Source of the DNA: CAADGV01 sp040290295
GTDB taxonomy: Bacteria > Bacteroidota > Ignavibacteria > UBA10030 > UBA6906
DNA length: 64,000 nucleotides
Reading direction: 5' to 3'
Assembly: GCA_040290295.1 (NCBI GenBank)
Contig: PSMW01000006.1
Location: forward strand, 1 to 64,000
Shown in pieces: positions 33,469-42,819 of this stretch. Below the pieces are notes generated by a model. The model searched no databases. It saw nothing but the letters and a program-made list of their open reading frames with translations, and had not been told where the DNA came from. Every line of letters begins with the position of its first letter. Position 1 is the first letter of the stretch. A program made the position numbers and the translations under genes.

Positions 33469-35627
33469 AAGGATGCGATCGTCGAGCGTCGCTTCGATTC
33501 GAGTCGGATGACGATGCGCGTGCCTGCTTTCACTTGCGCTCCTTCTTCGATACTTTGGGCAACCACGATGCCGGAGCCTTCCACGTATGCATCAAGGCGC
33601 GCGAGCAGCAAGCGGTTGAGCGCCCTGCGCAACGACATGCCGCGCACATCGGGCACAACGGTGTACCCGCCGGCAACCGTGCGCGGCATGCCGGCTCTGG
33701 TCAAGAGAACTTTCGATCCTCGACGTATCTTTTCACCCGGCAACGGTTTTTGCTGTATAACAATTTCTCCCTCTCCGCTCGTCTCCGCTTCCAGATCGAG
33801 CGCGGAGAGCATCGAGGCGGCTGTTTCGTGTGACAACGTTCGGACATCCGGAGTCGCGATCAGTTCCGGACTTTCGGTAGGCGCTATTGCCGCGAAGGTG
33901 AGAGCCTTCGAGGTGGTCGCCACTTTTTCCGCGATGTTTTTCACGATGGGCGCGCTCGTGTAAGCGCTGTAGTAGCCGTAGGCTTTCGGGTTCTCGAGCA
34001 CCACCAAACACACCATGCGGGGGTCATCTGCAGGAAACATTCCCACAAAGGATGCGCGGTATTGCTGCATCGAGTAGGCGCCATCGACGTATTTGCGCGA
34101 GGTGCCGGTCTTGCCCGCAATGGGGATGACCGGCGTGTTGGCGTTCGTCCCCGTGCCACGCTCGACGACACCGCGCAGAAACGCCCGCACGGAATCGGCG
34201 ATCGAACGCGCAACAACGCGGCGAACTGTTTGCGGTGTTGCTTCGAACACCACGTTGTTGTGCTCATCGAGAATCTGTCGGACGATGTAGGGTTTCATCA
34301 GCACGCCTCCATTGGCGATTGCCGCGTATGCCGCGGCAAGCTGGAGCGGCGTGACGCTTACTTCATAGCCGTATGCCATCGTGTTCAGCGTTGCTCCAGA
34401 CCATTGCATGGGCTTTTTCAAACTTCCCGACACCTCGCCCGGCAACTCGATGCCGGTCGGCGTGCCGAAGCCGAAGTTCCGCGCCATCGTGTAGAACCTC
34501 TCTGCACCGACGATGTCCGCAACCTTTGCCATGACGATATTGCTCGAGAGCTCCATCGCCTCGCGGAGCGTCAGCAAGCCGTACTTGTGCACGTCGGTAA
34601 TTGGTTGCCCTCGACCGCGAACGGTGTAGAAACCGCGTTCTGCATCGAACTTCTGCGACGGTGAAACGAGCCGGTGCTCCAACGCCGCCGAGACGACAAC
34701 CAGTTTGAACAACGAGCCCGGCTCGAACACATCCGTGATGGCGCGATTTCTGGCGGCTGCGAGGTCACCGGCCGGTATGCGATTCGGATTGATACCGGGG
34801 TAGCTCGCCATGGCAAGGACTTCGCCTGTCTTGGGATCGAGCATCACCACCAAACCGCTCTCGGCGTTGTTGCGGAGAATACCGTTGCGCAGTTCTTCTT
34901 CGGCGATCGACTGGCAGTCGAGATCGATCGTCAACACGATGTTGTTGCCATTGACGGGTTCCACGCGCGGGAGATCCACCGACGGACGCTTTCGACCCAA
35001 ACCATCTCGTTGCATAATCATGTAGCCGTCCTTGCCGCGCAAGTATCGGTCGTACTGCAACTCGATACCGCTCAGCCCGTTGTTGTCAATGTCCGTGAAG
35101 CCCAAGAGCTGTCCCGCAAGCTGGTCGTAATGATAGATGCGCTGCGGTTCGTTGGTAACGATCAACCCGTCGAACTCCTGCGGGCGAATGAGATTGACGG
35201 TTTGTTGCTTTGCGCGTCGTTCCAGCCACACGAAACGAGCATCGCGTCTCCGCAGTTTTGCAAGATATGCCTCTTTCGCACCACCGAAGACATCGGCAAA
35301 GCGCCAAGCAAGTGCGTCCGCCTGTTCGCCGACGAGCTTCGGGTCGGCAGCGTAGGAGACTGCAACAGCACTCGATACCAGAATCTTCCCGTTACGATCG
35401 TACATGTTGCCGCGGGTCGCCGGCAGAGGCACCTTTGCTTCGTACTGTCGTCGAGCGATCTCTTTGTACTTCGCGGACTCGATAAGCTGAATGCGCACCA
35501 AATGCCAGCCGACGTACACGAAGCACGCAAGGAAAACGATCTTCAAGGCAAACAGCCGAGACAAACTCCTCTGGAGCGGCGTGCGCTTGGCTTGTGCCTT
35601 TTGGGGGGATGGGCGTGTGGTCTGCAC
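33465..35627 (-). CDS. ftsI: Division transpeptidase FtsI (class B PBP) with PASTA domains
   Basis: A 720-residue class B penicillin-binding protein. One transmembrane helix (about 26-44) precedes the pedestal (TRGNMYDRNGKIL) and the transpeptidase domain. The domain has S305-x-x-K308 (EPGSLFK), SSN at 361-363 and KTG at 506-508. Two C-terminal PASTA repeats (about 592-643 and 656-710) follow, the second beginning VVPDVRGMSLRRAL. E. coli FtsI has none, while PASTA PBPs are usual in Firmicutes and also occur in the FCB group. It works with FtsW in septal wall synthesis. Confidence 0.96.
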   Translation of the reverse strand: MQTTRPSPQKAQAKRTPLQRSLSRLFALKIVFLACFVYVGWHLVRIQLIESAKYKEIARRQYEAKVPLPATRGNMYDRNGKILVSSAVAVSYAADPKLVGEQADALAWRFADVFGGAKEAYLAKLRRRDARFVWLERRAKQQTVNLIRPQEFDGLIVTNEPQRIYHYDQLAGQLLGFTDIDNNGLSGIELQYDRYLRGKDGYMIMQRDGLGRKRPSVDLPRVEPVNGNNIVLTIDLDCQSIAEEELRNGILRNNAESGLVVMLDPKTGEVLAMASYPGINPNRIPAGDLAAARNRAITDVFEPGSLFKLVVVSAALEHRLVSPSQKFDAERGFYTVRGRGQPITDVHKYGLLTLREAMELSSNIVMAKVADIVGAERFYTMARNFGFGTPTGIELPGEVSGSLKKPMQWSGATLNTMAYGYEVSVTPLQLAAAYAAIANGGVLMKPYIVRQILDEHNNVVFEATPQTVRRVVARSIADSVRAFLRGVVERGTGTNANTPVIPIAGKTGTSRKYVDGAYSMQQYRASFVGMFPADDPRMVCLVVLENPKAYGYYSAYTSAPIVKNIAEKVATTSKALTFAAIAPTESPELIATPDVRTLSHETAASMLSALDLEAETSGEGEIVIQQKPLPGEKIRRGSKVLLTRAGMPRTVAGGYTVVPDVRGMSLRRALNRLLLARLDAYVEGSGIVVAQSIEEGAQVKAGTRIVIRLESKRRSTIASL

Positions 35628-35629
35628 AG

Positions 35630-36112
35630 TTATCGCTGTTTAAATTCCTCCAACTTTTCAGCATCCACGTCCAACACTTCGGGGCGCTCCTTGGGATGCA
35701 TCATGCCCAACTGCTGCACCGCGATGGTGCCGATACGTTCCCATGCCGCCTTCCGATTGATCTCGGCGCGCAACACTTTGTTCGTGTTGACAAGCGTATC
35801 ATATTGGAGTTGGAGCTGATTGACTTCCGCGTTCAACTGATTGATCGCCAGGAGATTGCCGATGTACAAAACGCCGACGACAGCAGCTGCAAATAACGCC
35901 ACAACGATATTGAAGGTGGATACCTTCCGCTTCGCTCCTACCTTTTTATGGGATGGACGAACCGCGTAGCCCGGTATCTTTTCTTGTGGGTCACCGCTGT
36001 AGATGTAGCGCCGCTCTTTCTGCACGAGGGTATCGAGACGCCGCGGCTCCGCGACATCCGTCTTCGCTCGCGAGAGCATTTCTTGGAGATCATCAGAAAG
36101 TTTCTTTGCCAT
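35630..36112 (-). CDS. ftsL: FtsL-like division protein
   Basis: A 160-residue bitopic protein with a ~70-residue cytoplasmic N-terminus, one transmembrane helix (NIVVALFAAAVVGVLYIGNLL) and a short coiled coil (LNAEVNQLQLQYDTLVNTNKVLRAEI). It ends in a conserved-looking tail (IAVQQLGMMHPKERPEVL). Sequence similarity to FtsL is weak, as usual, so the name rests on its topology and its place between rsmH and ftsI. The ATG at 36112 is used. An in-frame TTG at 36142 overlaps the rsmH stop (TTGA) and would add ten residues. Confidence 0.8.
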   Translation of the reverse strand: MAKKLSDDLQEMLSRAKTDVAEPRRLDTLVQKERRYIYSGDPQEKIPGYAVRPSHKKVGAKRKVSTFNIVVALFAAAVVGVLYIGNLLAINQLNAEVNQLQLQYDTLVNTNKVLRAEINRKAAWERIGTIAVQQLGMMHPKERPEVLDVDAEKLEEFKQR

Positions 36113-36138
36113 GCTCAGCTCGTTGGCTGGTGGTGAAT

Positions 36139-37059
36139 TCAAAGGCGTTCTGCTGCGCGAAGCTTTGCACTCCTCGCTCGTGGATTACCCAGCACTTCAT
36201 TGTTGGATGGCGTCACGGGCCTCTTCGTCAAGAGACGAAGCTTGGGTTCGAGACGCAGATCCGGAACGTACTTGTGTCCCGATGCACGCGATCGTGCGGC
36301 CGCTTCGCGCAACATCGTTTTCACGACGCGATCCTCCAACGAGTGATATGAGATGACGACAAGCCGTCCTCCGGGTTCCATCAATTCAATCGCGTCGTGC
36401 AAGGCACGATTGAGAGCATTCAACTCATCGTTCACTTCGATGCGAATCGCCTGAAACACTCTTGCCAACGTTTTGGTGAGGAATCGCCAACCCACCGTTT
36501 TCTCGACGACCTCCGCAAGTTCACCCGTTGTGTTCAGCGGTCGAGCATGCACGATTGCGCGCGCGATGCGTCGCGCCTGGTGCTCCTCGCCGTACACGCG
36601 CACGATGCGAGCAAGCTCTTCCTCTCGATACTGATTCACGACATACCATCCGTCCAACTCCTGCCGTCGATCCATCCGCATATCGATTCGTTCGTTACCT
36701 CTGAAGGAGAATCCTTTCGATGCGTCATCCAGTTGGTGCGACGACACACCGAGATCGAGGAAGAAGCCCGTCATGGAAGCAACGCTGTGCTTCTGCAATT
36801 CTTCTTTCAATTTCTCGACGTTCGCATGCACAAGTCTGACGCGAGGCTTTACATCTCTGAGTCGTTCGCGCGTTGCACGGATGGCATCTTCGTCCGCATC
36901 GAATCCGATAAAGCACGCGTCCGGATCGAGCTTCTTGCAAATGCTCTCAGCGTGTCCACCCCCGCCGACTGTACCATCCACATACACTCCTGTGGTTTTG
37001 GTGAGAAGAAAACGTAACACGTCATCGAGCAAGACCGGAGTGTGAAACGAATCCGTCAC
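36139..37059 (-). CDS. rsmH: 16S rRNA (cytosine1402-N4)-methyltransferase
   Basis: A 306-residue SAM-dependent enzyme (MraW) that methylates C1402 of 16S rRNA. It begins HTPVLLDDVL and has the SAM motif DGTVGGGGH at 28-36. GFFLDLGVSSHQLDDASKGFSF and GGRLVVISYHSLEDRVVK follow. The GTG at 37059 overlaps the mraZ stop (GTGA). The much longer in-frame reading upstream overlaps mraZ completely and is not family-like. Confidence 0.96.
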   Translation of the reverse strand: MTDSFHTPVLLDDVLRFLLTKTTGVYVDGTVGGGGHAESICKKLDPDACFIGFDADEDAIRATRERLRDVKPRVRLVHANVEKLKEELQKHSVASMTGFFLDLGVSSHQLDDASKGFSFRGNERIDMRMDRRQELDGWYVVNQYREEELARIVRVYGEEHQARRIARAIVHARPLNTTGELAEVVEKTVGWRFLTKTLARVFQAIRIEVNDELNALNRALHDAIELMEPGGRLVVISYHSLEDRVVKTMLREAAARSRASGHKYVPDLRLEPKLRLLTKRPVTPSNNEVLGNPRARSAKLRAAERL

Positions 37060-37508
37060 ATGTCTTTCTTCTGAAGAACGGTTTGCGCTACTTCTTCGTA
37101 CGAACGTTCTTGCGACGCGAGATACGCTTGATATTCTCTCGGATTCCACAGTTCGATGCGGTCGAGCACGCCCAGAATGAGCACCTCGCCATCGATAGAT
37201 GCAAAGTCCAAAAGCTCCTTCGGAATCGTAATGCGCGCCTGTGCATCGAGCTGCGATTCGACCGCTTGCTGCAGCAGGACTCGCATGAAGAATCTGTGTT
37301 GCGGATTTGTCGGCGAGAGCGCACGAATGGCTTGTTCCAACTTCGCCCATTCGTCTTGGGGATAAACGAATAAGCACTTCTCGAATCCGCGCGTAATCGT
37401 GAACGTGTCGTTGGCTTCCGGCGATACCGCCTTCCTCATCTTTGCAGGGATGTTGACCCGCCCCTTGCTGTCAACCGAATAGGTATATGACCCTTTTAAG
37501 CCTGGCAT
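37056..37508 (-). CDS. mraZ: Transcriptional regulator MraZ
   Basis: A 150-residue AbrB-like DNA-binding protein with the two tandem SpoVT/AbrB half-domains. The first contains GSYTYSVDSKGRVNIPAKMRK and the second ESQLDAQARITIPKELLDFA. It is the first gene of the dcw cluster and by analogy with E. coli represses it. Three TGGG boxes at 10-bp spacing lie between its promoter and its start. The start ATG has no obvious ribosome site. Confidence 0.96.
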   Translation of the reverse strand: MPGLKGSYTYSVDSKGRVNIPAKMRKAVSPEANDTFTITRGFEKCLFVYPQDEWAKLEQAIRALSPTNPQHRFFMRVLLQQAVESQLDAQARITIPKELLDFASIDGEVLILGVLDRIELWNPREYQAYLASQERSYEEVAQTVLQKKDM

Positions 37509-37548
37509 GTGTGTACTCGCATGCGTTTATGAGATGGGAACGATGATT

Positions 37549-37572
37549 CCCATTATTCCCCACAATTACCCA
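37549..37572 (-). promoter_or_regulatory. MraZ operator: three TGGG boxes at 10-bp steps
   Basis: On the minus strand TGGG occurs at 37572-37569, 37562-37559 and 37552-37549, with 10 bases from box to box. MraZ is known to bind repeated TGGGN boxes with 5-base spacers upstream of its own operon. The boxes begin a few bases after the predicted transcription start of the dcw promoter, a position suited to autorepression. Confidence 0.8.
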
Positions 37573-37584
37573 CCATCGTGCCAT

Positions 37585-37612
37585 AAGATACGGAAATCAA
37601 GTCTAAAGTCAA
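37585..37612 (-). promoter_or_regulatory. Promoter of the dcw cluster
   Basis: On the minus strand TTGACT (37612-37607) and TATCTT (37590-37585) are 16 bases apart. The expected start near 37578 leaves a ~70-base leader to mraZ that contains the MraZ operator. Confidence 0.6.
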
Positions 37613-37779
37613 GTGAAAATTTGAGAAAATGGGTCGATTTGAGCAAAAAAGTCTGCAACTTTTAAGTGGGGGAAGAATGCATTGAGAGTGTGCTCTCACA
37701 CCATCCGATTGGGTAATATATATAAGAGGGAGACTTGATGAAGCGGAAGCTCGAGCGTCGTGCGAACATCGCCGTCGAG

Positions 37780-40700
37780 TTAGGCAGAAACAGTCGGCTC
37801 TGCTGCCAGGTTCGTTTCGATTGCGTGCAAGAGTTCGTCGAGAATCTCTCTGGCAAACATGAATGCGTCTGCCGAACCAGTCACAGAAGCGCTAAGCGTA
37901 AGCGTCTTCCCCTTCTGGTGCAGCATCAGACGCTTGTCTTGCTTGCGGGAAAGGTAGGTCATCAATGCTTGAAATGTTTCGCTCGCATAGAAGTCCGCCT
38001 CCGATTCGGGGGGGAACTCCAGAACGATCACCTGCTTGCCAACGCTGAGCTTGTGGAAGCCGAGCTTTGTTGCTTTCAAGCGCAGTCGGACCAAATCCAA
38101 GAGATGCTGGACCTCTTCCGGAAATGCTCCGAAGCGATCCTTCAGTTCTGCTGCTATCGCATCGACCTCGCTTGCTTTGCGGAGACCAAAGAGTCGTCGA
38201 TAAACCAAAAGGCGCTCTTCACCGTTCTCGAGATACCACTCGGGGATGCGCACTTCGACGTCAGCATCGACAAGTGTTTGTTCGCGCTCTTCGGGTCTGA
38301 CAGTTTGTTGACCAAAGAATTCGGAGAACTCCTGTTTTCTCAATTCCGCGACCGCTTCTTCCAAAATCTTCGAGTACATTTCGAAACCCATCGCTTCGAT
38401 GAAACCGCTTTGCTCTCCTCCCAAGAGATTGCCTGCACCGCGAATCTCCAAATCGCGCATCGCCAAATGGAAGCCAGCTCCCAATTCCGTAAACTCCTCG
38501 ATCGCCTGCAGTCTGCGCACCGTCTCACGCGGCAGCGATGAAATGGGTGGAACCAAGAGGTAGGCGTACGCTTGCGTGTTCGAACGTCCGACCCTGCCGC
38601 GGAGCTGATATAACTCGGCCATCCCGAATCTGTCGGCGCGATTGATAATGATCGTGTTGACGTTCGGTATGTCGATGCCCGATTCGATAATCTTCGTCGC
38701 AACCAAAACGTCGAAGCGCCGCTCGAGAAAGGCAAGCATAATCTCTTCGAGCTCGTGGGCGCGCATCTGCCCATGTGCCATACGCATACGCACGTGCGGC
38801 ACAAGTGCTTGTAGCCGAGCAACCCACTCCTCCATATTTTGAATGCGGTCGTGGACGAAGAAAACCTGTCCGCCTCGATGGACTTCGCGTAGGATCGCTT
38901 CTTTGATCAACGTGTCATCGTATTCCGCGATCTCGGTGATGACCGGAAGCCGGTTGCGCGGCGGCGTGGCGATAATGGAGAGATCGCGTGCGCCGAGCAG
39001 CGAGAAATGTAAGGTTCGAGGAATAGGCGTCGCCGTCAGCGTCAGGGTATCCACGTTTGCACGAAGCTGGCGCAGTTTTTCCTTCGCCGCTACACCGAAC
39101 CGATGCTCTTCGTCGATGATCAGCAATCCGAGGTCTTTGAAGACAACGTCCTTCGAGAGCAACCGGTGCGTCCCGATGATGATGTCCACGCTGCCGATTT
39201 GCAAGCGGTGGAGAATGGAACGCTGTTCCGCTTTCGACTTAAAACGCGAGAGCACTTCTATCTGCGTGCTGTAGTGTGCGAGACGATCGACAAACGTTTG
39301 GTAGTGCTGTTGTGCCAGAATCGTTGTCGGCACAAGAAGCGCTACCTGCTTGCCGCTCATGACAGCCTTGAAGGCGGCACGCACCGCCACCTCCGTCTTG
39401 CCGAATCCGACATCACCACAAATCAAGCGATCCATCGGATACGGCGCTTCCATATCACGCTTCACCTCTTGTGTTGCTTTGACTTGATCCGGCGTATCTT
39501 CGTAGATGAACGAGGCTTCCAGTTCGCGTTGCCATAAGGTGTCTTTTGAGAAACTGAAACCGGGGAGAGTCTTGCGTTGTGCATACAGGCGAATCAGATC
39601 GCGCGCGATGTCTTTCACGCGCTTCTTCGCGCGTGCTTTCAGTTTCTCCCACTCACCGCTTCCGAGCCGTGTGAGTTTCGGAACGTGACCATCCTTCGAA
39701 GCATACTTCTGAAGTTTGTGGAGATAGTTGAGATTGACGTACAGGGTATCCTTTTCTTCATAGAGGAGCGTGACCACCTCCTGTTCCGTACCGTTCACGT
39801 TGATCTTCTTCAACCCGTCGAAGCAGCCGATACCGTAATCGGCATGCACAACGAAATCGCCTCTGTGCAACGCATGCAGTTCTCTTGGCGAAATGCCTTT
39901 AAACCGCGCCCGCTGTGTGCGTCCTCGACGTTTCAAGCGATTGAAGATTTGATGTTCTGTGAAGACTGCGATCTTCCCAGCAGGATAGATGAAACCCTGA
40001 TGAAGCGCTTCGAGCGAGAATTCGATTGCCTCGACATCGACATGGTGTTCGACGGCGTGCGCTGTCCGCTCTTCCTCCTCTGCGAGCGGCTCGATATCTA
40101 CAAGCAATTCGCGCAAGCGTTCCAGCTCCGATTCGGTATCGGCACTCAGGAAGATGTGGTGCCCCGAGGACTGTAAGTCTGCAATATGCGATCGAAGTAT
40201 CCGGATACTGCTGTTGGTCGACGGTTGAGAAATCGACGCGAAATCGATCGCTAGCTCACTCCTCTTCTCGAATGTGATGTTCACACGCGTAAATGTTTCG
40301 CTGAGCCTAAGGATATCTTCCCATGGCACTTGCTTCGCAGGTTCCAGTTGCAGCCCATCGGTCGGCCGCAAGGTCAAGACATCCCATGCGATTATGGCGT
40401 TAGGCTGGAGATAATCGAGGAGTGTTGTGTGGTCGTGAGCAGGCAGAGAGTGAAGATCGGGGACGATACTCGCGCTCGTTAGCTCGCGGATGGATCGTTG
40501 AGAGAGTGAATCAAATTCGCGTACCGATTCAACCTCGTCTCCATTCAATTCGATCCGGAGAGGATTGTCTCCGACGAAAGCAAACACATCAAGGATTCCG
40601 CCGCGGAGTGCATATTCACCCGGCGCCTGAACGAATTGTTGCCGAACGAAGCCATATCCGTCCAATCGCTTCAGGAGAAGGTCGAACGCAAGCTCCTTTC

Positions 40701-41160
40701 CCCGCTCGATTTTTATGATGCTGTCCTTAAGGAGAACCGGTGGGGGAACACGGTGCGTAAGGGATCGTACCGATGAGACGATAACGCTGGGCTGAAGGTC
40801 GATCATCGCTCGAAGCGCACTCACATCTTCCCCGTTAGAAGGAGCGATCGGCGACAACACTGCCCGACCAGCTTCGAAGATCGCAACAGCTTCAGAACCC
40901 ACAACGAGACTCGCGTCGTCGGCCGTTTCACCCGCTTGTGTTTCGTCTTCGGCAACAATCAATACTTGACGTGCCAGATCATCGGCAAGCGCGCTCAACA
41001 CCACGGCGCGAAGAGATCCGGCAAGACGTTCAACATCAACGCTCCTGCCGTCGGGTAACCCGGCAAGCAACGTGTGAAGCCTCTGGTAAGGTTCGGATTG
41101 TCGAACCCTATCACGCAGCACCTCGATCATTGCTCTCACGAAACGTCTATGCTCTTCCAA
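37780..41160 (-). CDS. mfd: Transcription-repair coupling factor Mfd
   Basis: A 1126-residue DNA translocase that removes stalled RNA polymerase and recruits UvrA. The UvrB-like N-terminal module (with GEYALRGGILDVFAF) is followed by the RNA-polymerase-interacting domain (about 430-500, HRGDFVVHADYGIGCFDGL). The helicase core has P-loop GDVGFGKT at 582-589, DEEH at 683-686 and LRGRVGRSNTQAYAYLL. The TRCF C-terminal domain closes it. Length matches E. coli Mfd. Its start overlaps the murQ stop by 14 bases. Confidence 0.97.
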   Translation of the reverse strand: MEEHRRFVRAMIEVLRDRVRQSEPYQRLHTLLAGLPDGRSVDVERLAGSLRAVVLSALADDLARQVLIVAEDETQAGETADDASLVVGSEAVAIFEAGRAVLSPIAPSNGEDVSALRAMIDLQPSVIVSSVRSLTHRVPPPVLLKDSIIKIERGKELAFDLLLKRLDGYGFVRQQFVQAPGEYALRGGILDVFAFVGDNPLRIELNGDEVESVREFDSLSQRSIRELTSASIVPDLHSLPAHDHTTLLDYLQPNAIIAWDVLTLRPTDGLQLEPAKQVPWEDILRLSETFTRVNITFEKRSELAIDFASISQPSTNSSIRILRSHIADLQSSGHHIFLSADTESELERLRELLVDIEPLAEEEERTAHAVEHHVDVEAIEFSLEALHQGFIYPAGKIAVFTEHQIFNRLKRRGRTQRARFKGISPRELHALHRGDFVVHADYGIGCFDGLKKINVNGTEQEVVTLLYEEKDTLYVNLNYLHKLQKYASKDGHVPKLTRLGSGEWEKLKARAKKRVKDIARDLIRLYAQRKTLPGFSFSKDTLWQRELEASFIYEDTPDQVKATQEVKRDMEAPYPMDRLICGDVGFGKTEVAVRAAFKAVMSGKQVALLVPTTILAQQHYQTFVDRLAHYSTQIEVLSRFKSKAEQRSILHRLQIGSVDIIIGTHRLLSKDVVFKDLGLLIIDEEHRFGVAAKEKLRQLRANVDTLTLTATPIPRTLHFSLLGARDLSIIATPPRNRLPVITEIAEYDDTLIKEAILREVHRGGQVFFVHDRIQNMEEWVARLQALVPHVRMRMAHGQMRAHELEEIMLAFLERRFDVLVATKIIESGIDIPNVNTIIINRADRFGMAELYQLRGRVGRSNTQAYAYLLVPPISSLPRETVRRLQAIEEFTELGAGFHLAMRDLEIRGAGNLLGGEQSGFIEAMGFEMYSKILEEAVAELRKQEFSEFFGQQTVRPEEREQTLVDADVEVRIPEWYLENGEERLLVYRRLFGLRKASEVDAIAAELKDRFGAFPEEVQHLLDLVRLRLKATKLGFHKLSVGKQVIVLEFPPESEADFYASETFQALMTYLSRKQDKRLMLHQKGKTLTLSASVTGSADAFMFAREILDELLHAIETNLAAEPTVSA

Positions 41161-42070
41161 TCGCTACGCGAACGAAGCCATTGGCTTGGGCAAGACATGC
41201 CCGTGCTTGTTCTGCCGACATTTTGTTGGCAATCATCACGATAGCAGTTTTCACATGCCCACCAGCCAAATCCAAAAAACGTGTGGCTGTTTCGTAATCA
41301 ACTCCAGTCACTACCATAATAATTCTCTTGGCTCGTTCGTTCAACTTCTGGTTGGTAAGCTGAAGATCGACCATCATATTCTCATACACCTTGCCGAGTT
41401 TGATCAACGCTGCAGTAGTCAGCATGTTGAGCACGAGCTTTTGTGCTGTCCCCGATTTCATGCGTGTAGAACCCATGATTACTTCTGGACCGACTTCGGG
41501 GCAAATGGCGGCATCAACGTCGAGCGTGAGCGTCGATCGAGGATTTGTGGTAATGTAGATTGTCTTGGCTCCGAGTGTACGCGCTTTCTTCACGACCGCA
41601 ACTACGTACGGCGTGCGCTTGCTTGCTGCAAGCCCGCAGACGACATCGTTCGGCGTTACGTTTTGTGCGAGAAGATCACGCTCTGCCTGAGCCGTATTGT
41701 CCTCAGCTCCCTCCTGCGACTTGAAAACCGCCGCTGGTCCGCCGGCAATTACACCAACAACCATTTCGGGCGGCACGCCAAACGTTGGTGGGCACTCCGC
41801 GGCATCGAGGATACCCAAGCGCCCACTCGTCCCTGCGCCAAAATAAAGGAGGCGACCTCCCTTTCGGAAACTTTCAACAATAATGTCAACCGCCTGTGCT
41901 ATGTAGGGGATCTCCTTCTCCACAGCCAGCGGTACAAGCTTGTCCTCCGAATTGATGATGCGAAGGATCCCGTCGGTGGTTTGCAAGTCAATTTCTCGCG
42001 AGCGGGGATTGCGTTGTTCCGTCAGCAGAGAAGCAAGTTCCGTTGCAAGACTGTTCACGTCAGTTTGCAT
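41147..42070 (-). CDS. murQ: N-acetylmuramic acid 6-phosphate etherase
   Basis: A 307-residue SIS-domain enzyme that cleaves the lactyl ether of MurNAc-6-P during peptidoglycan recycling. Characteristic stretches are YFGAGTSGRLGILDAAECPPTFG, SQEGAEDN and MGSTRMKSGTAQKLVLNML, with a C-terminal helical UBA-like part. The ATG at 42070 is 20 bases after the rsmG stop. No anmK or MurNAc transporter is nearby. Confidence 0.95.
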   Translation of the reverse strand: MQTDVNSLATELASLLTEQRNPRSREIDLQTTDGILRIINSEDKLVPLAVEKEIPYIAQAVDIIVESFRKGGRLLYFGAGTSGRLGILDAAECPPTFGVPPEMVVGVIAGGPAAVFKSQEGAEDNTAQAERDLLAQNVTPNDVVCGLAASKRTPYVVAVVKKARTLGAKTIYITTNPRSTLTLDVDAAICPEVGPEVIMGSTRMKSGTAQKLVLNMLTTAALIKLGKVYENMMVDLQLTNQKLNERAKRIIMVVTGVDYETATRFLDLAGGHVKTAIVMIANKMSAEQARACLAQANGFVRVAIGRA

Positions 42071-42090
42071 GTTCAATAACAGAATTCTTT

Positions 42091-42819
42091 TCAGTTGAAA
42101 CAAACGAAGACAATTTTCTTTTCGTCGAGTCCGATCTCGTTACTGTCCTTGAATACGACATTCTTTACTTCGATTATACACTCGGGAATTTTCTTTTTTA
42201 GCTCGTCAATCTCACGAGTCAAATCTCCACCTTTGTAAGCCAGTAGCGCCGGATGACTCACGGTTCGATGCGATCGAGCATCTTGCCGAGTCGCGGGCTT
42301 GAGGAGGGGCCTCGACCACTTGGCAAGTTCGAAGAGCGAAGCAACGGCGCGAGCAACCACCAAGTCGAACTTGGGAGCGACCGGCTGGTTCGAAAGCTCT
42401 TCGGCTCTCGCATTGATTAGCGTTACGTTTGTAAGATCAAGCTTACTTACGATATCCTGCAGAGCAATGATCTTCTTTCGAGTCGAATCCAAGAGCGAGA
42501 ATGTACACTCCGGGTTGAGGATGGCTAACGGGATCCCGGGAAGCCCACCCCCCGTTCCGAGGTCGAGCACTCTCAAACCCAAGGGGAATTCAAATAGCAA
42601 CATTGGGGAAAGTGAATGGAGGAGATGAGCAAACCAAATATCACGAGTATCACTTCGGGAAATAAGGTTGACCTTGGAATTCCATTCTAAGATGAGTCTT
42701 ACATAAGCTTCAAGCTTTTGGAGTTGTTCGTAGCTGATGAAGATCCCGTTTTTCTTGAGTATTGAATAAAACTTCAAAGGTGATGCTGATTCTGAACTCG
42801 TCATTTCACGTGAAATCAT
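42091..42819 (-). CDS. rsmG: 16S rRNA (guanine527-N7)-methyltransferase
   Basis: A 242-residue SAM-dependent enzyme (GidB). The SAM motif LDLGTGGGLPGIPLA and the downstream ARAEEL and DLVVARAVASL segments are typical. The ATG at 42819 overlaps the mnmG stop (ATGA). An in-frame ATG at 42804 is the alternative. A perfect 12-bp parS core occupies codons 2-6. The neighbours murQ and mfd replace the parAB genes that often follow rsmG. Confidence 0.95.
   Translation of the reverse strand: MISREMTSSESASPLKFYSILKKNGIFISYEQLQKLEAYVRLILEWNSKVNLISRSDTRDIWFAHLLHSLSPMLLFEFPLGLRVLDLGTGGGLPGIPLAILNPECTFSLLDSTRKKIIALQDIVSKLDLTNVTLINARAEELSNQPVAPKFDLVVARAVASLFELAKWSRPLLKPATRQDARSHRTVSHPALLAYKGGDLTREIDELKKKIPECIIEVKNVVFKDSNEIGLDEKKIVFVCFN
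42804..42815. promoter_or_regulatory. parS-like site in the rsmG start
   Basis: TTTCACGTGAAA, the perfect 12-bp core of the ParB site (consensus TGTTNCACGTGAAACA), 12 of 16 when the flanks are included. It covers codons 2-6 of rsmG, 6.6 kb from dnaA. Confidence 0.7.

Noticed and set aside
37684..37699. Hairpin TGAGAG-TGTG-CTCTCA after mfd as a terminator
   Set aside because: The stem is only 6 bp and no U-run follows on the minus strand.
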